This document shows positions 35,618-44,465 of a stretch of DNA of 64,000 nucleotides, one piece after another. The notes beneath the pieces are model-generated. The model had not been told where the DNA came from and did not search any database. It was given only the letters and a program-made list of their open reading frames with translations. The stretch comes from NORP240 sp965222175 (GTDB taxonomy: Bacteria > Pseudomonadota > Gammaproteobacteria > Pseudomonadales > Pseudohongiellaceae). Numbering within the stretch: position 1 is the stretch's first letter; every line of letters starts with the position of its first letter. The DNA lies in contig OZ244938.1 of NCBI GenBank assembly GCA_965222175.1, forward strand, positions 1,612,001-1,676,000, in the 5' to 3' direction. Both the position numbers and the translations under genes were made by a program.

Positions 35618-37600
35618 ATGCCTTACTTTGAAGCGCTGGGACTGGGCATTGCCGGTGTTTTCTCCTGGCCGGGCATACTGATTCCGATTGCCGGCACGCT
35701 GCTGGCAATGGTCACGTCATTCCTGCCGGGAGTCGGCAGCACCAGTCTTGCGGCACTGCTCCTCGTATTGACGGTGAACTGGGAACGCGAGTCGGTACTG
35801 CTGCTGTTTGGCGCGGTGACCGGTGGTGCCACGTTCATGGGTTCCATTACCGCTATCCTGTTTAATATCCCGGGGGGTGCCTCCAGCACGCCAACCCTGC
35901 TGGACGGGTATCCCCTGGGAAAAAGCGGCTATGCCCGTACCGCCATAGCCTGTGCCGCCACCGCGTCCGCGGTGGGGTCTGTCATCGGCGTCATACTGTT
36001 ACTGGTGGTGCTGCCCCTGGTGAGGCCTTTCTTGCTGGAATTCGGACCACTGGAAAGACTGCTGGTCGGAATCTGGGGGCTGATGACTATTATCTCGGTG
36101 CCCACCGGTTCGCCGATGAAGGCTTCCCTGATGGCTGCACTTGGCCTGGTGGTTGCTATGTTCGGCGTCGACCCGGCCTCCGGCATGACCCGGTGGAGTT
36201 TTGGTTCACTGTCCCTTTCCGGTGGCTTCGGCCTGATACCCGTGCTGGTCGGTGTTTTTACCTTTGCGGAATTGATCAACTGGATGAAAACCATCCGACT
36301 GGAGAAAGGCGTACCGGAAAAAGCCGCGCCGGACGATTCCACCCGCAACGGGGTGCTTTCCGTTTTCCGGCATCCCGGACTGGTTCTGCGATCGTCCCTG
36401 ATCGGCAGCCTGGTGGGCATGATTCCCGGCGTCGGTGGCACCGTGGCGGGTTTTGTCGCTTATGGACAGTCGGTGCAGACAGCCAGGGGCGACAGGTCGA
36501 AGTTTGGTAAGGGGGATATTCGCGGCCTTATTGCACCGGAGGCGGCGGTGGATGCGAAAGATGGTGGATCCCTGTTGCCGGCTCTGGCCTTCGGGTTGCC
36601 CGGCAGCGAAGCCGGTGTGATGTTGCTGGCAGTGTTTGCCGTTCATGGCATCGTGCCGGGAATACCGATGCTGGAAGGTCAGCTTCAGCTTACGTTTTTA
36701 CTGATTGTGGCACTGCTGTTCTCTAATCTGCTCACCTCCGTACTGGGAATTGCGGCCACACCCTGGCTGGCCAGGCTCAGGAGTCTGCCGATAGATCGAC
36801 TGGCACTGCCCTGCTTGGTGGTAAGTATACTGGCGCTATTGCAGCTGGAAAGCCGCTTGCTGGATATTTACACGGCAATCGGTTTTGGCCTTGTCGGGTA
36901 CTTCTGGCGCGCACATGGCTGGCCACGGGTGCCATTCGTCATTGCCTTTGTCCTGGGCAGCCTGATAGAAACAAACCTGATTCTGACTACTCAGCTGCTG
37001 CAGTTCGATCGTATAGTCCCCCACGAGCGAATTGCTTCGGTACTGTTGTTTGCCATGATAATCGGTTCGATTCTGTGGTTGCGTACCAAGCGTTCAGCTA
37101 CTGATCGGTCCGCACGGCAAATGAGCAGTGACATCTTACTGGGAGCAATGACAACATTGGCTGCCGGTGTGCTGGCGCTGGTGGCCTTTACCGGAGGTGC
37201 GGCATACACGTGGTACGCGAAAGGGCTTGTTCTGCTCAGTATAGTGCTTGGCCTGGTCATTTCAGTCTGGAACCTGGTGGCCCTGTACAGGGCAGATATC
37301 GCAGTCTTCCGCCAGCCACACCGTTGGGCCGATAACCTGCTGCCGGAACCGGCTCAACGTAGTCCGATTGCGGTCATGTTGCTGCTGGCGGTGGCAATCT
37401 GGGTAGTGGGGGTCAGCCTGGCTATCGGGCTTATCGCGACTGTCTGGTTCTTTTACAGGTCGCCGCCGACACTGACCGGCAGACTTCGCGCGCTTGCCTT
37501 TGGTATGCTCACGGGATTTGGTACTTTCTATTTTGTAAACAGTTTCGCCAGTCTGGTGCTGCCCGATAGCCTGCTGGCCACCGTGCTTGATGGATTTTAG
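35618..37600 (+). CDS. TctA-type permease with fused TctB-like C-terminal domain
   Basis: A 660-residue inner-membrane protein. Residues ~1-490 match TctA: repeated LPGVGSTSLAALLL/IPGVGGTVAGFVAYGQ segments, FNIPGGASSTPTLLDGYPLGKSGYA, and GSEAGVMLLAVFAVHGIVPG, the signature of the tripartite tricarboxylate family. After a basic linker (RTKRSATDRSARQMSSD) four more helices resemble TctB, which is normally a separate small gene. No separate tctB is present, supporting a natural fusion. Substrate is likely a carboxylate imported with cation symport; identity unknown. Confidence 0.88.
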   Translation: MPYFEALGLGIAGVFSWPGILIPIAGTLLAMVTSFLPGVGSTSLAALLLVLTVNWERESVLLLFGAVTGGATFMGSITAILFNIPGGASSTPTLLDGYPLGKSGYARTAIACAATASAVGSVIGVILLLVVLPLVRPFLLEFGPLERLLVGIWGLMTIISVPTGSPMKASLMAALGLVVAMFGVDPASGMTRWSFGSLSLSGGFGLIPVLVGVFTFAELINWMKTIRLEKGVPEKAAPDDSTRNGVLSVFRHPGLVLRSSLIGSLVGMIPGVGGTVAGFVAYGQSVQTARGDRSKFGKGDIRGLIAPEAAVDAKDGGSLLPALAFGLPGSEAGVMLLAVFAVHGIVPGIPMLEGQLQLTFLLIVALLFSNLLTSVLGIAATPWLARLRSLPIDRLALPCLVVSILALLQLESRLLDIYTAIGFGLVGYFWRAHGWPRVPFVIAFVLGSLIETNLILTTQLLQFDRIVPHERIASVLLFAMIIGSILWLRTKRSATDRSARQMSSDILLGAMTTLAAGVLALVAFTGGAAYTWYAKGLVLLSIVLGLVISVWNLVALYRADIAVFRQPHRWADNLLPEPAQRSPIAVMLLLAVAIWVVGVSLAIGLIATVWFFYRSPPTLTGRLRALAFGMLTGFGTFYFVNSFASLVLPDSLLATVLDGF

Positions 37601-37612
37601 GAAGCCTGGACA

Positions 37613-38506
37613 ATGTCAAAGCCCACGCAGAAATCCCGTTCGAATGCCGTCATGCCGGCAGGTGTTGAACCACTCCACCAGTTGGCGCGATTCAGCTGGG
37701 ATTGGGCACCGTTACTGTGCGATCCGGCACAGGGATGCTGTGATTACCACCGATGCTGGAGTTCGGTGAGACTGTTGCAGAAAGGTGGCGCACTGCCGGC
37801 AGGATCGGCGTTTTTCCAAAACGAACTGGCCAGTCTTGTGGCAGCGGACCGCCGACGAATTTTAATTTCCGGTTCGGCGGACACCGGCCTGATGGCGATG
37901 GTCTTTACGATTTTCAAAGCCATGGGTGCGGCGCCGGAAATCGTCCTGGTAGATCAGTGTCGCACTACGGTGACCCAGAATCGCATCCTGGCAGATTACC
38001 TCTGCCTGCAGGCCGATATCAGGCAGGGGGATATTAAAACCCTGGATTGCCCGCCGGTGGACGCAGTGATCGTGCATTCTTTTCTGGGCTTTTTTCCCCG
38101 GTCGGAAAGGCAGCAGGTGATCGGGGCCTGGGGCAGGTTATTACGCCCGGGGGGCAAGGTTCTGATGTCGGCCACGCTGGCGCAGTCCGAGGACGTTCCC
38201 TATCCTGCCAGGAATGAAGCGGCGATAGATGCCAGCAAACCCCGGCTTGTTGATTCCGCCATTGAGGCCGGAATGGAGAAGACTGAGGCGGAACAGCTTG
38301 GTGAAATTGCAGTGACAATGTTGAACAAGCGGCTGACTCATGATCCCCAGCTTACCCGGGATTTTCTTGACCGGGCTTTTGCCGCGGCGGGCATCAGGCT
38401 GACCGCAGTAAATCTTAAAGAAAAAGAACGCCTGGGACCACTGGCAGCATTCAGGCTGCAGTCCGATCTGTGCCAGCGGGGCGAAATAGTTGGCATCCGC
38501 GAATGA
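37613..38506 (+). CDS. Class I SAM-dependent methyltransferase-like protein
   Basis: A 297-residue soluble protein. The Rossmann motif appears as RILISGSADTGLMAM (~83-97; a degenerate GxGxG), followed by ILVDQCRTTVTQNR where the acidic residue after beta-2 is D, and DAVIVHSFLGFFP with LRPGGKVLMSA, the post-motif typical of methyltransferases. The Gly-rich loop is less conserved than usual, so activity is likely but not certain. It starts 12 bp after the transporter and precedes the CoA-ligase-like gene, so it belongs to the same operon. AGGAAGCC lies before the ATG. Confidence 0.75.
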   Translation: MSKPTQKSRSNAVMPAGVEPLHQLARFSWDWAPLLCDPAQGCCDYHRCWSSVRLLQKGGALPAGSAFFQNELASLVAADRRRILISGSADTGLMAMVFTIFKAMGAAPEIVLVDQCRTTVTQNRILADYLCLQADIRQGDIKTLDCPPVDAVIVHSFLGFFPRSERQQVIGAWGRLLRPGGKVLMSATLAQSEDVPYPARNEAAIDASKPRLVDSAIEAGMEKTEAEQLGEIAVTMLNKRLTHDPQLTRDFLDRAFAAAGIRLTAVNLKEKERLGPLAAFRLQSDLCQRGEIVGIRE

Positions 38507-38563
38507 TCCCGTCCCGGCAACGAAGGCGCCGCTGGGATTTATCGAGGCCGGTGAAGTGAGTTA

Positions 38564-39964
38564 ATGTACGAAACACTGTTCAGATCCTTCGTTAATCCTT
38601 TTTTTGAAGGAGTGATCAAAAAAAGGGAAACCCTGAAATTGCGGGATGAGCTGGAGGCTTCGCAGTGGCTGTCAACTGCTGAGATTCAGTCTATTCAATG
38701 GCAGAATCTGCAAAAGCTGCTTGCCCATGCCTATCAGCAGGTTCCCTACTGGGAGAAAGTCTTCAGGGCCGTGGACATGCGACCCGAGGATATCTCCAGC
38801 TATGCAGACTTCTGTCGACTTCCCCTGATATCCAGGACAATCCTGCAGGAAAACATGACGGGGATGCTGGCCAGGGAGAACCAGGGTCGACTGTCGATAA
38901 AACGAACCGGCGGGTCGACGGGTGATCCATTGACCTTTTATTACGACAACGGAAGTTACCAGCACAGGGTGGCCATGGCCAAGCGCGGCTATGGCTGGGC
39001 AAACTGTGAGGACGGCCGACGCCAATTCCACCTATGGGGGATGGCTGAACATCAGAAATCGGCGTTGACGAGAATCAAGACTAACCTGCACAGGGCCATC
39101 CTGAGGCACAAGTACTTCAACTGCCTGCATTTCAACGATGCTCGAAAACTGGAATGTCTGCAGTTGATGAACCGGTTCAAACCAAGGGTGATTATCGCTT
39201 ACCCTGGCGCGTTATATCGACTGGCAAGGTTTATCGAAGACAACGACTTGAAGCTGACGTTCACGCCGGACTCGATCATTGCCGCGGCAGAAAAAATATT
39301 CGAAACCCAAAGGTCGACTATTGAGAACGTGTTCCGGGCAGGTTGCTACAACAGTTACGGCAGCAGGGAGTTCATGTTGCTGGCCATGGAATGTGAAGCC
39401 CATGATGGTCTGCATGTGTCTTCTGAAAACATATTCCTGGAAATTATTGGCGACGACGGGCAGCCGGTGTCCCCTGGTGAGCAGGGTGAGATAGTAGTAA
39501 CCGATCTGCACAATTACGGGATGCCTTTCATCAGGTATCGGATCGGTGACCAGGCGGTACAGGGTTCTCCTGATGATGCCTGTCCCTGTGGACGGGGAAT
39601 GCCGAAAATCAAGGACGTTACCGGCAGAACCCTGGATATCATCAGGTTGCCGGATGGCAACGAGATTCCCGGAGAGTTTTTCGTGCGCTATGTGGGGAGG
39701 AATCCCGGTGTAGCGCAGTTTCGTGTAACCCAGTATACCCGCGATCGGCTGGTAATCGAGCTGGTAGTGGACCATCAGTTTACCGAACAGGTATTTAACG
39801 GAATCAAGAAGAACCTGCGCAAGGTGCTGGGCGACTCGGTGGAGCTGGATTTTCGCTTTGTGGACGGGCTTGAAGCCACCCCCACGGGCAAATTCAGGGT
39901 CACTGTCTCCTTTGTCGACCAGGGCGGGCAGGGGGTCCCGGAACCGGGAATAGAGACGCGCTGA
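38564..39964 (+). CDS. PaaK-like adenylate-forming enzyme (phenylacetate-CoA ligase/CapK family)
   Basis: A 466-residue protein of the AMP-binding superfamily. The P-loop-like signature is TGGSTGDPLTFYYD near 116-129. YNSYGSREFMLLAMEC near 264 is the A5-type motif, and TDLHNYGMPFIRYRIGDQ near 315 with GRTLDIIRLPDGNEIPG near 351 match PaaK A7/A8 regions. The C-terminal ATPTGKFRVTVSF near 447 includes the catalytic lysine. Members activate aryl or other carboxylates as acyl-adenylates/CoA esters, or act in capsule synthesis. With the upstream carboxylate transporter, uptake followed by activation is an attractive inference. Confidence 0.85.
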   Translation: MYETLFRSFVNPFFEGVIKKRETLKLRDELEASQWLSTAEIQSIQWQNLQKLLAHAYQQVPYWEKVFRAVDMRPEDISSYADFCRLPLISRTILQENMTGMLARENQGRLSIKRTGGSTGDPLTFYYDNGSYQHRVAMAKRGYGWANCEDGRRQFHLWGMAEHQKSALTRIKTNLHRAILRHKYFNCLHFNDARKLECLQLMNRFKPRVIIAYPGALYRLARFIEDNDLKLTFTPDSIIAAAEKIFETQRSTIENVFRAGCYNSYGSREFMLLAMECEAHDGLHVSSENIFLEIIGDDGQPVSPGEQGEIVVTDLHNYGMPFIRYRIGDQAVQGSPDDACPCGRGMPKIKDVTGRTLDIIRLPDGNEIPGEFFVRYVGRNPGVAQFRVTQYTRDRLVIELVVDHQFTEQVFNGIKKNLRKVLGDSVELDFRFVDGLEATPTGKFRVTVSFVDQGGQGVPEPGIETR

Positions 39965-40082
39965 CCTGCCGATGGGTCAGAGGTCGCTGAATACCGGTTG
40001 CTTAAACTTTGTTACTCAATAAAATGGAGCTGGCGTGGAACGACCATTTCACCCGAACCATCAGCCATGAGGGCCATAATCA

Positions 40083-41381
40083 ATGAAAAGCAAACTGCCG
40101 TCCATTCTCTTCACCCTGGCGACGATTTTTTTCGCTGCTTTTACCTCCGCCGACAATCACCTGCCCATCGTTGTACCGGAAGATGTCGGCTTCTCCTCCG
40201 CACAGCTGGACAAGATCGAAAGTTATTTTGCCGGCAGGGTGGAGCGGGGCGAGATTGCCGGAATCGTCACCCTGGTGGCGCGGCACGGCAAGGTTGCCCA
40301 TTTCAGCGCCGTGGGTTATCAGGACGCCGAGCGGCGCATACCCATGTCCAGGGACAGCCTGTTCCGTATCTACTCCATGACCAAGCCCATCGCTACCACC
40401 GCCTTGATGCAGCTGTACCAGGATGGCCTGTTTCAGATGAACGACCCGCTGTCCAAGTTTATTCCCGAGTTTGCCGGATTGCGGGTACTTGTCGATCCTG
40501 CCGGGCCGTTGGATGAAACCGTTGCCATGGAGCGCGAACCGACGGTGCAGGATATTCTGCGCCACACAGGCGGGTTTTCTCATTGCCTGGGAAACAGCGA
40601 CTACGACAGGGAGTGTGTCGATCTTGGCGTATTCAACCCGGATACGTCGCTGGCGGAGATGATGACCGCACTGTCCCACCTGCCGTTGATGAATCAGCCA
40701 GGTTCTCAATACCGCTACAGCGTGGGGCCCGACGTGGCTTTACGCCTGGTGGAAGTTATCTCGGGAATGCCGGCCGACGACTATCTCGAGGAACGGATAT
40801 TTGCCCCCCTGGGTATGGACGACACTGGATACTGGGTGGGACCTGAGAGCGCGGAACGACTGTCGCCCGTTCACTGGATCAAGAACGGTGAACTTGTGCC
40901 TATCGACGAGAGTCATGGTCGTCCCCGCGGAGGCGTGCTGACAGAACCCTGGTCAGTGAACAGCTATACCTTCGATCAGGACTACAAGGGTGGCAGCCTG
41001 GGGCTGCTGTCCACCGCCGAGGATTACTGGCGGTTCGCCCAGGCCATGCTTAACGGCGGTGAGCTTGAGGGGCAGCGAATTATCGGTTCCGGTATCGTGG
41101 ATTTCATGGCCAGAAATCACCTGACACCAATGCAGCGACAAAGCTTCAGTCCCGCGCTGGGATTCGGGCTCGGATTTGCCGTCGTCGAGGATCCGGCCGG
41201 TGCCGGGTATCCCGCTAATGAAGGTAATTTTTACTGGGCCGGTGCCGCAGCGACCAACTTCTGGATCGATCCAACGCAAGACATAGTCGTGGTGGCCATG
41301 ACCCAGCACATGGGTGTTCGCGGTACCGGTGCCCTGCGAGGCGAGCTGAGCGCCCTGGTGTACGGTGCCCTGATCGACTAA
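40083..41381 (+). CDS. Beta-lactamase-fold serine hydrolase, exported (paralogue 3)
   Basis: A 432-residue protein with a signal peptide (ILFTLATIFFAAFTSADN, ~7-24). SMTK (SxxK) is near 97-100, YRYSVGPDV near 215 takes the YxN place and YWAGAAAT near 385 takes the KTG/HxG place. It is close in layout to the hydrolase at 31520 (same length class; DPLSKFIPEF versus DPVSKWIPEF). These are class C/EstB-like hydrolases; carboxylesterase or peptidase action is more likely than beta-lactam resistance. It is followed by a long palindrome that may terminate it. Confidence 0.87.
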   Translation: MKSKLPSILFTLATIFFAAFTSADNHLPIVVPEDVGFSSAQLDKIESYFAGRVERGEIAGIVTLVARHGKVAHFSAVGYQDAERRIPMSRDSLFRIYSMTKPIATTALMQLYQDGLFQMNDPLSKFIPEFAGLRVLVDPAGPLDETVAMEREPTVQDILRHTGGFSHCLGNSDYDRECVDLGVFNPDTSLAEMMTALSHLPLMNQPGSQYRYSVGPDVALRLVEVISGMPADDYLEERIFAPLGMDDTGYWVGPESAERLSPVHWIKNGELVPIDESHGRPRGGVLTEPWSVNSYTFDQDYKGGSLGLLSTAEDYWRFAQAMLNGGELEGQRIIGSGIVDFMARNHLTPMQRQSFSPALGFGLGFAVVEDPAGAGYPANEGNFYWAGAAATNFWIDPTQDIVVVAMTQHMGVRGTGALRGELSALVYGALID

Positions 41382-41385
41382 CCCG

Positions 41386-41450
41386 CGATAAATGGGGTCA
41401 GAGTAAAAATACAGCTCCGTACTGTATTTTTACTCTGACCCCATTTATCG
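41386..41450. repeat. REP-like palindrome, 29-bp perfect inverted repeat
   Basis: Arms 41386-41414 and 41422-41450 are perfectly complementary around a 7-base loop. The arms contain GGGGTCAGAGTAAAAAT, a motif I associate with REP-type palindromes mobilised by REP-associated (TnpA_REP) transposases, though no such transposase is in this window. It may also terminate the upstream gene. A 21-nt piece of the right arm recurs exactly at 58107-58127. Confidence 0.9.
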
Positions 41451-41477
41451 ACACCATTTATCCAAACCGAGCAGACC

Positions 41478-42221
41478 ATGATCAAATTCAAATCATTCTG
41501 GCAAGCATTGCTGATTACAGTATGCCTTCTTGCCCCGCTGTGGAGCGGTGCAAGCGCAGCCAGGGCACAGGAATCGACAGAAACAATCGCCATTATCGGT
41601 ACGGGGAATGTGGGTTCTACCCTTGGCAGGATCTGGGCGGCAGCGGGTCACACCGTGATTTATGGTTCGAGAACGCCTAATTCCGACCGGGTACGTCAGC
41701 TGGTGAGGGAAACGGGACAGGGCGCTACCGCCACTGGTCAGGCAGCCGCCGCGCGTCAGGCCCAGGTTATATTGATACCGATTCCGCCGGCGGCCATACC
41801 GGAGGTCATGGCAGCACTTGGCAATCTGCAGGGTAAAATTATCATTGATCCCACCAACTGGTGGGAGTTCGCTGGTGATGTGGTCAGGTCTCCCCGGGAC
41901 CCCAGGGATTCACTGGCTGAACAGGTGCAGTCCCTGGCGCCGGGCGCCAGCGTGGTGAAAGCGTTCAATACGCTCAATTACATTATCATGGAGGATCCGA
42001 CTCGCTCTGCTGGACCGGTTACCGTGCCGATTGCCGGTGACGATACGGCTGCCAAGCAGCGGGTCGCGCGCCTGGTGACCGATGCCGGGCTGGAGCCACT
42101 GGACGTGGGACCGCTGCAGTTTGCGGAGTACCTGGAAGAAATGCTGCGCCTGGCCATTGGCTTTCGACAGCTGAACCCGGGACTTGCTTTTGACTACTAC
42201 CTGCGAGTTCGCCCGAACTGA
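41478..42221 (+). CDS. NADP-dependent F420-oxidoreductase-like Rossmann protein with signal peptide
   Basis: A 247-residue protein. After a clear signal peptide (FWQALLITVCLLAPLWSGASAARA, ~7-30) comes IAIIGTGNVGSTLG near 38-51, a dinucleotide-binding loop, then IYGSRTP where the R suggests NADP(H) preference. IIDPTNWWE and VVKAFNTLNY near 155 are characteristic of the F420-dependent NADP reductase-like family (PF03807). Such proteins are normally cytoplasmic, so export would put an NADP-binding fold in the periplasm. The start has only a weak ribosome-binding site. Confidence 0.8.
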   Translation: MIKFKSFWQALLITVCLLAPLWSGASAARAQESTETIAIIGTGNVGSTLGRIWAAAGHTVIYGSRTPNSDRVRQLVRETGQGATATGQAAAARQAQVILIPIPPAAIPEVMAALGNLQGKIIIDPTNWWEFAGDVVRSPRDPRDSLAEQVQSLAPGASVVKAFNTLNYIIMEDPTRSAGPVTVPIAGDDTAAKQRVARLVTDAGLEPLDVGPLQFAEYLEEMLRLAIGFRQLNPGLAFDYYLRVRPN

Positions 42222-42342
42222 GTGCAGCTGACTGTCTGTTCGACTATGCCGCTCAGCCGGCAAATCGAGTGCAGAGTTGGTCTTATCCCTTGATCAGCAA
42301 CTGACAGCGTGACCACGGCCTCCGGCACCTGGACGGACGTGG

Positions 42343-43527
42343 TCAGACCCGCGGCACCCGCCTGCCAGCCAGCACGGTTTCAAACGGGAACAGGCGTTGT
42401 GTACCGATCCTGACATTTTCATAGTTGTCGAGGAATTCGAAATTGCCCTGCCGAAGTTCCAGTATAGCAATGTCAGCCGGCGCGCCCGGGTTCAACGTGC
42501 CCCTGTCCCGGATGAATGGAAAAATACGGGACGCATTGCGGGAGCTGCTGGCAACGACATCCTCCAGAGACATGCCGCCGAAATTAACGAACTTCGACAT
42601 GATATTGGGAAAATCAATTACACCTGGCGCGCTACGGCTGTCAGAAAAGCCATCCGTCGAGACAGTATCAGGCCAGAAGCCGGCTGCCATGATGTCGTCA
42701 AAGGTGTCCCAGCGCAGGTGGTCGATACGGCCATTGGCAACGTCAAACCAGATACCGCGCCGTCGGGCAGCCAATACCTCCGGATAGATTCTCCCGTTCG
42801 CGTCGATCAGGGCATTGGGTGGCGGGGCGAACATGTGCGTTACTATATCGCCCGGTTTCAATAACCGAATGAGCTCACTCATGGGGGTGACGGACTGGCC
42901 CATGTGAATCATTACCGGCAAATTGAAAAAGGAAGCAACCTCCTGGGCGCGACGCAGGACTTCAATGTCGTTGGCGGTAACACCTGCCGTCAGGCGGGCC
43001 TTGACACCCACGACATAATCCAGGTTGCGCGCAATGGCCGCTTTTGCAGCCTCGACATTGGCCAGCGACATGTCTGCCGTGTCGCCTTCGCCGATTACTC
43101 CGCGCCTGCCGATGTTGATCAGTACTCTGGCCGGCTGTGGCGCGGAACGGGCGACGGCGACAACGTCATCGATGTCGTCTGCCCCCGCGGAGCCGGCATC
43201 CACCCAGCCGGTTACGCCATCGGACAGGCAGATGTGGGGACCCTGGGCGTCGCGGCCATAGTGGCCGTGAATATCCAGCAGTCCGGGAACCACCAGCTTA
43301 CCCGACGCATTGATTTCCTCCGTGCCGGCAACGTCGATGTTCGGGCTGATGGCGGCGATTCGGCCATCCTGAACAGCCAGGTCGGCGACTACGTCCCGGT
43401 GCAATGAAGGGTCGATGACCCGGCCACCGCGAATGACCAGGTCGTAGGCTGGTGGTTGCGCAAACACCTGTCGAGAGGCAAGGGCGACAAACAGGGTCGA
43501 GTGGAGAAACCGGCGCCTGGTGAACAT
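42343..43527 (-). CDS. Amidohydrolase-superfamily metalloenzyme, exported
   Basis: A 394-residue TIM-barrel hydrolase with a twin-arginine-like signal (TRRRFLHSTLFVALASRQVFA, 3-23). Metal-ligand motifs are DIHGHYG near 95 (HxH), VGVKARL near 175 (bridging Lys), MIHMGQS near 210 (His), THMFAPPPN near 232 (His) and STDGFSD near 295 (Asp). The composite beta domain is completed at the C-terminus by ADIAILELRQG. It resembles the dihydroorotase/deacetylase-type family rather than true dihydroorotase. Substrate unknown; likely an amide, hydantoin or acylated amino acid. Confidence 0.85.
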   Translation of the reverse strand: MFTRRRFLHSTLFVALASRQVFAQPPAYDLVIRGGRVIDPSLHRDVVADLAVQDGRIAAISPNIDVAGTEEINASGKLVVPGLLDIHGHYGRDAQGPHICLSDGVTGWVDAGSAGADDIDDVVAVARSAPQPARVLINIGRRGVIGEGDTADMSLANVEAAKAAIARNLDYVVGVKARLTAGVTANDIEVLRRAQEVASFFNLPVMIHMGQSVTPMSELIRLLKPGDIVTHMFAPPPNALIDANGRIYPEVLAARRRGIWFDVANGRIDHLRWDTFDDIMAAGFWPDTVSTDGFSDSRSAPGVIDFPNIMSKFVNFGGMSLEDVVASSSRNASRIFPFIRDRGTLNPGAPADIAILELRQGNFEFLDNYENVRIGTQRLFPFETVLAGRRVPRV

Positions 43528-44250
43528 GGTTGTATATCCCGGACTTGAGTAGGTTAGCGACAGTAGGCCATTCTAACTCTGTAAACAGGAAAATTGATCC
43601 ACTTATTCGTTTCTTCGTCAATACGGGTCATCGGTGCTTGAGAGGTCCGAGTAGAGGAGTCTGTCAGGGCGATCCGCGGGAAAACTCATTGTGCTGTCCG
43701 TAAACGGTTGCCTGCTCCATGTTATTTGCAAGAGTCGATGCGCATTGGCCAACCGGTTCGGTACTGCTCGCTGGATCTGCCAGGTTTCAAGTCTGCGCTG
43801 AACAGGCTGCGCTTTGAGCACCAGTATCCAGCCTGCGCATGAATTTTCGTTGAGCTTAATTAGAAAGTCTCTATTTAAATAAAAATGTATATAAAACAAC
43901 AAGAAAAAATCTTTCTCTAAACTAATTTAGAGAAAATAGAGATCCCTCGGTACCTGCGCCACCTACGCACTGGCAGGGTGATACCGATGCCAATCCTGAT
44001 AATTCCGGATCAGTATACCTGTCAGAACCAATGCCTTCGCCAACAGCCTGACACTGCAATTACGGCTGCGCAGTCTGCAGCGAACACCCGCCGGCCACCC
44101 GCTTCAATACTGTATAAATATCCATGGGTTGGCTGAACCATATTTTCCCAGGGCCGACTCGCTTATCGTAGTCACCGTCGAAAGGGCAATACACGACAAC
44201 AACAGGGCAACTTTTTTACGCAACCTATTGAACAGGCAACAATAACCACT
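43528..44250. other. Long intergenic gap with AT-rich island
   Basis: No convincing gene over ~720 bp. The stretch ~43855-43945 is strikingly AT-rich compared with the rest of the window and contains a perfect 10-bp hairpin TTTCTCTAAA/TTTAGAGAAA at 43912-43935. This could be a regulatory or transferred segment, or a decayed insertion. Confidence 0.5.
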
Positions 44251-44355
44251 ATGAAAAACATTGACTTTCAATACCCCATATCGAAATCCGTCAGAAAGCA
44301 GGTCGGTCCTCTGGTTTTAATGGTGCTGCTGGCCACCTACGTCATAGCCAACTGA
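44251..44355 (+). CDS. Possible 34-residue single-span membrane protein
   Basis: ATG-to-TGA open frame of 34 residues: a polar, basic first half (PISKSVRKQVG) and a hydrophobic half (PLVLMVLLATYVIAN) that could span the membrane. The upstream ribosome-binding site is weak (ACAGG, 13 bases away). I do not recognise a family. It stands alone in the long gap, transcribed toward the convergent DUF2306 gene. Confidence 0.3.
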   Translation: MKNIDFQYPISKSVRKQVGPLVLMVLLATYVIAN

Positions 44356-44465
44356 CCGGTCACTGCAGGGCGGCGTTTTTTCCTGCAGCAAGGGCTGCAG
44401 CCAGGTCTGTCGCCTATCGACCGTAGACGATTGCAATGGCCCGGCGTCACTGTAGTAGCGCGGGT

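Noticed and set aside
43618..43902. 94-codon minus-strand frame in the AT-rich gap
   Set aside because: No ribosome-binding site, no domain, and it runs across the AT-rich island.
44110..44125. LexA-like box (CTGT-N8-CCAT)
   Set aside because: The second half does not match ACAG and no SOS gene follows.
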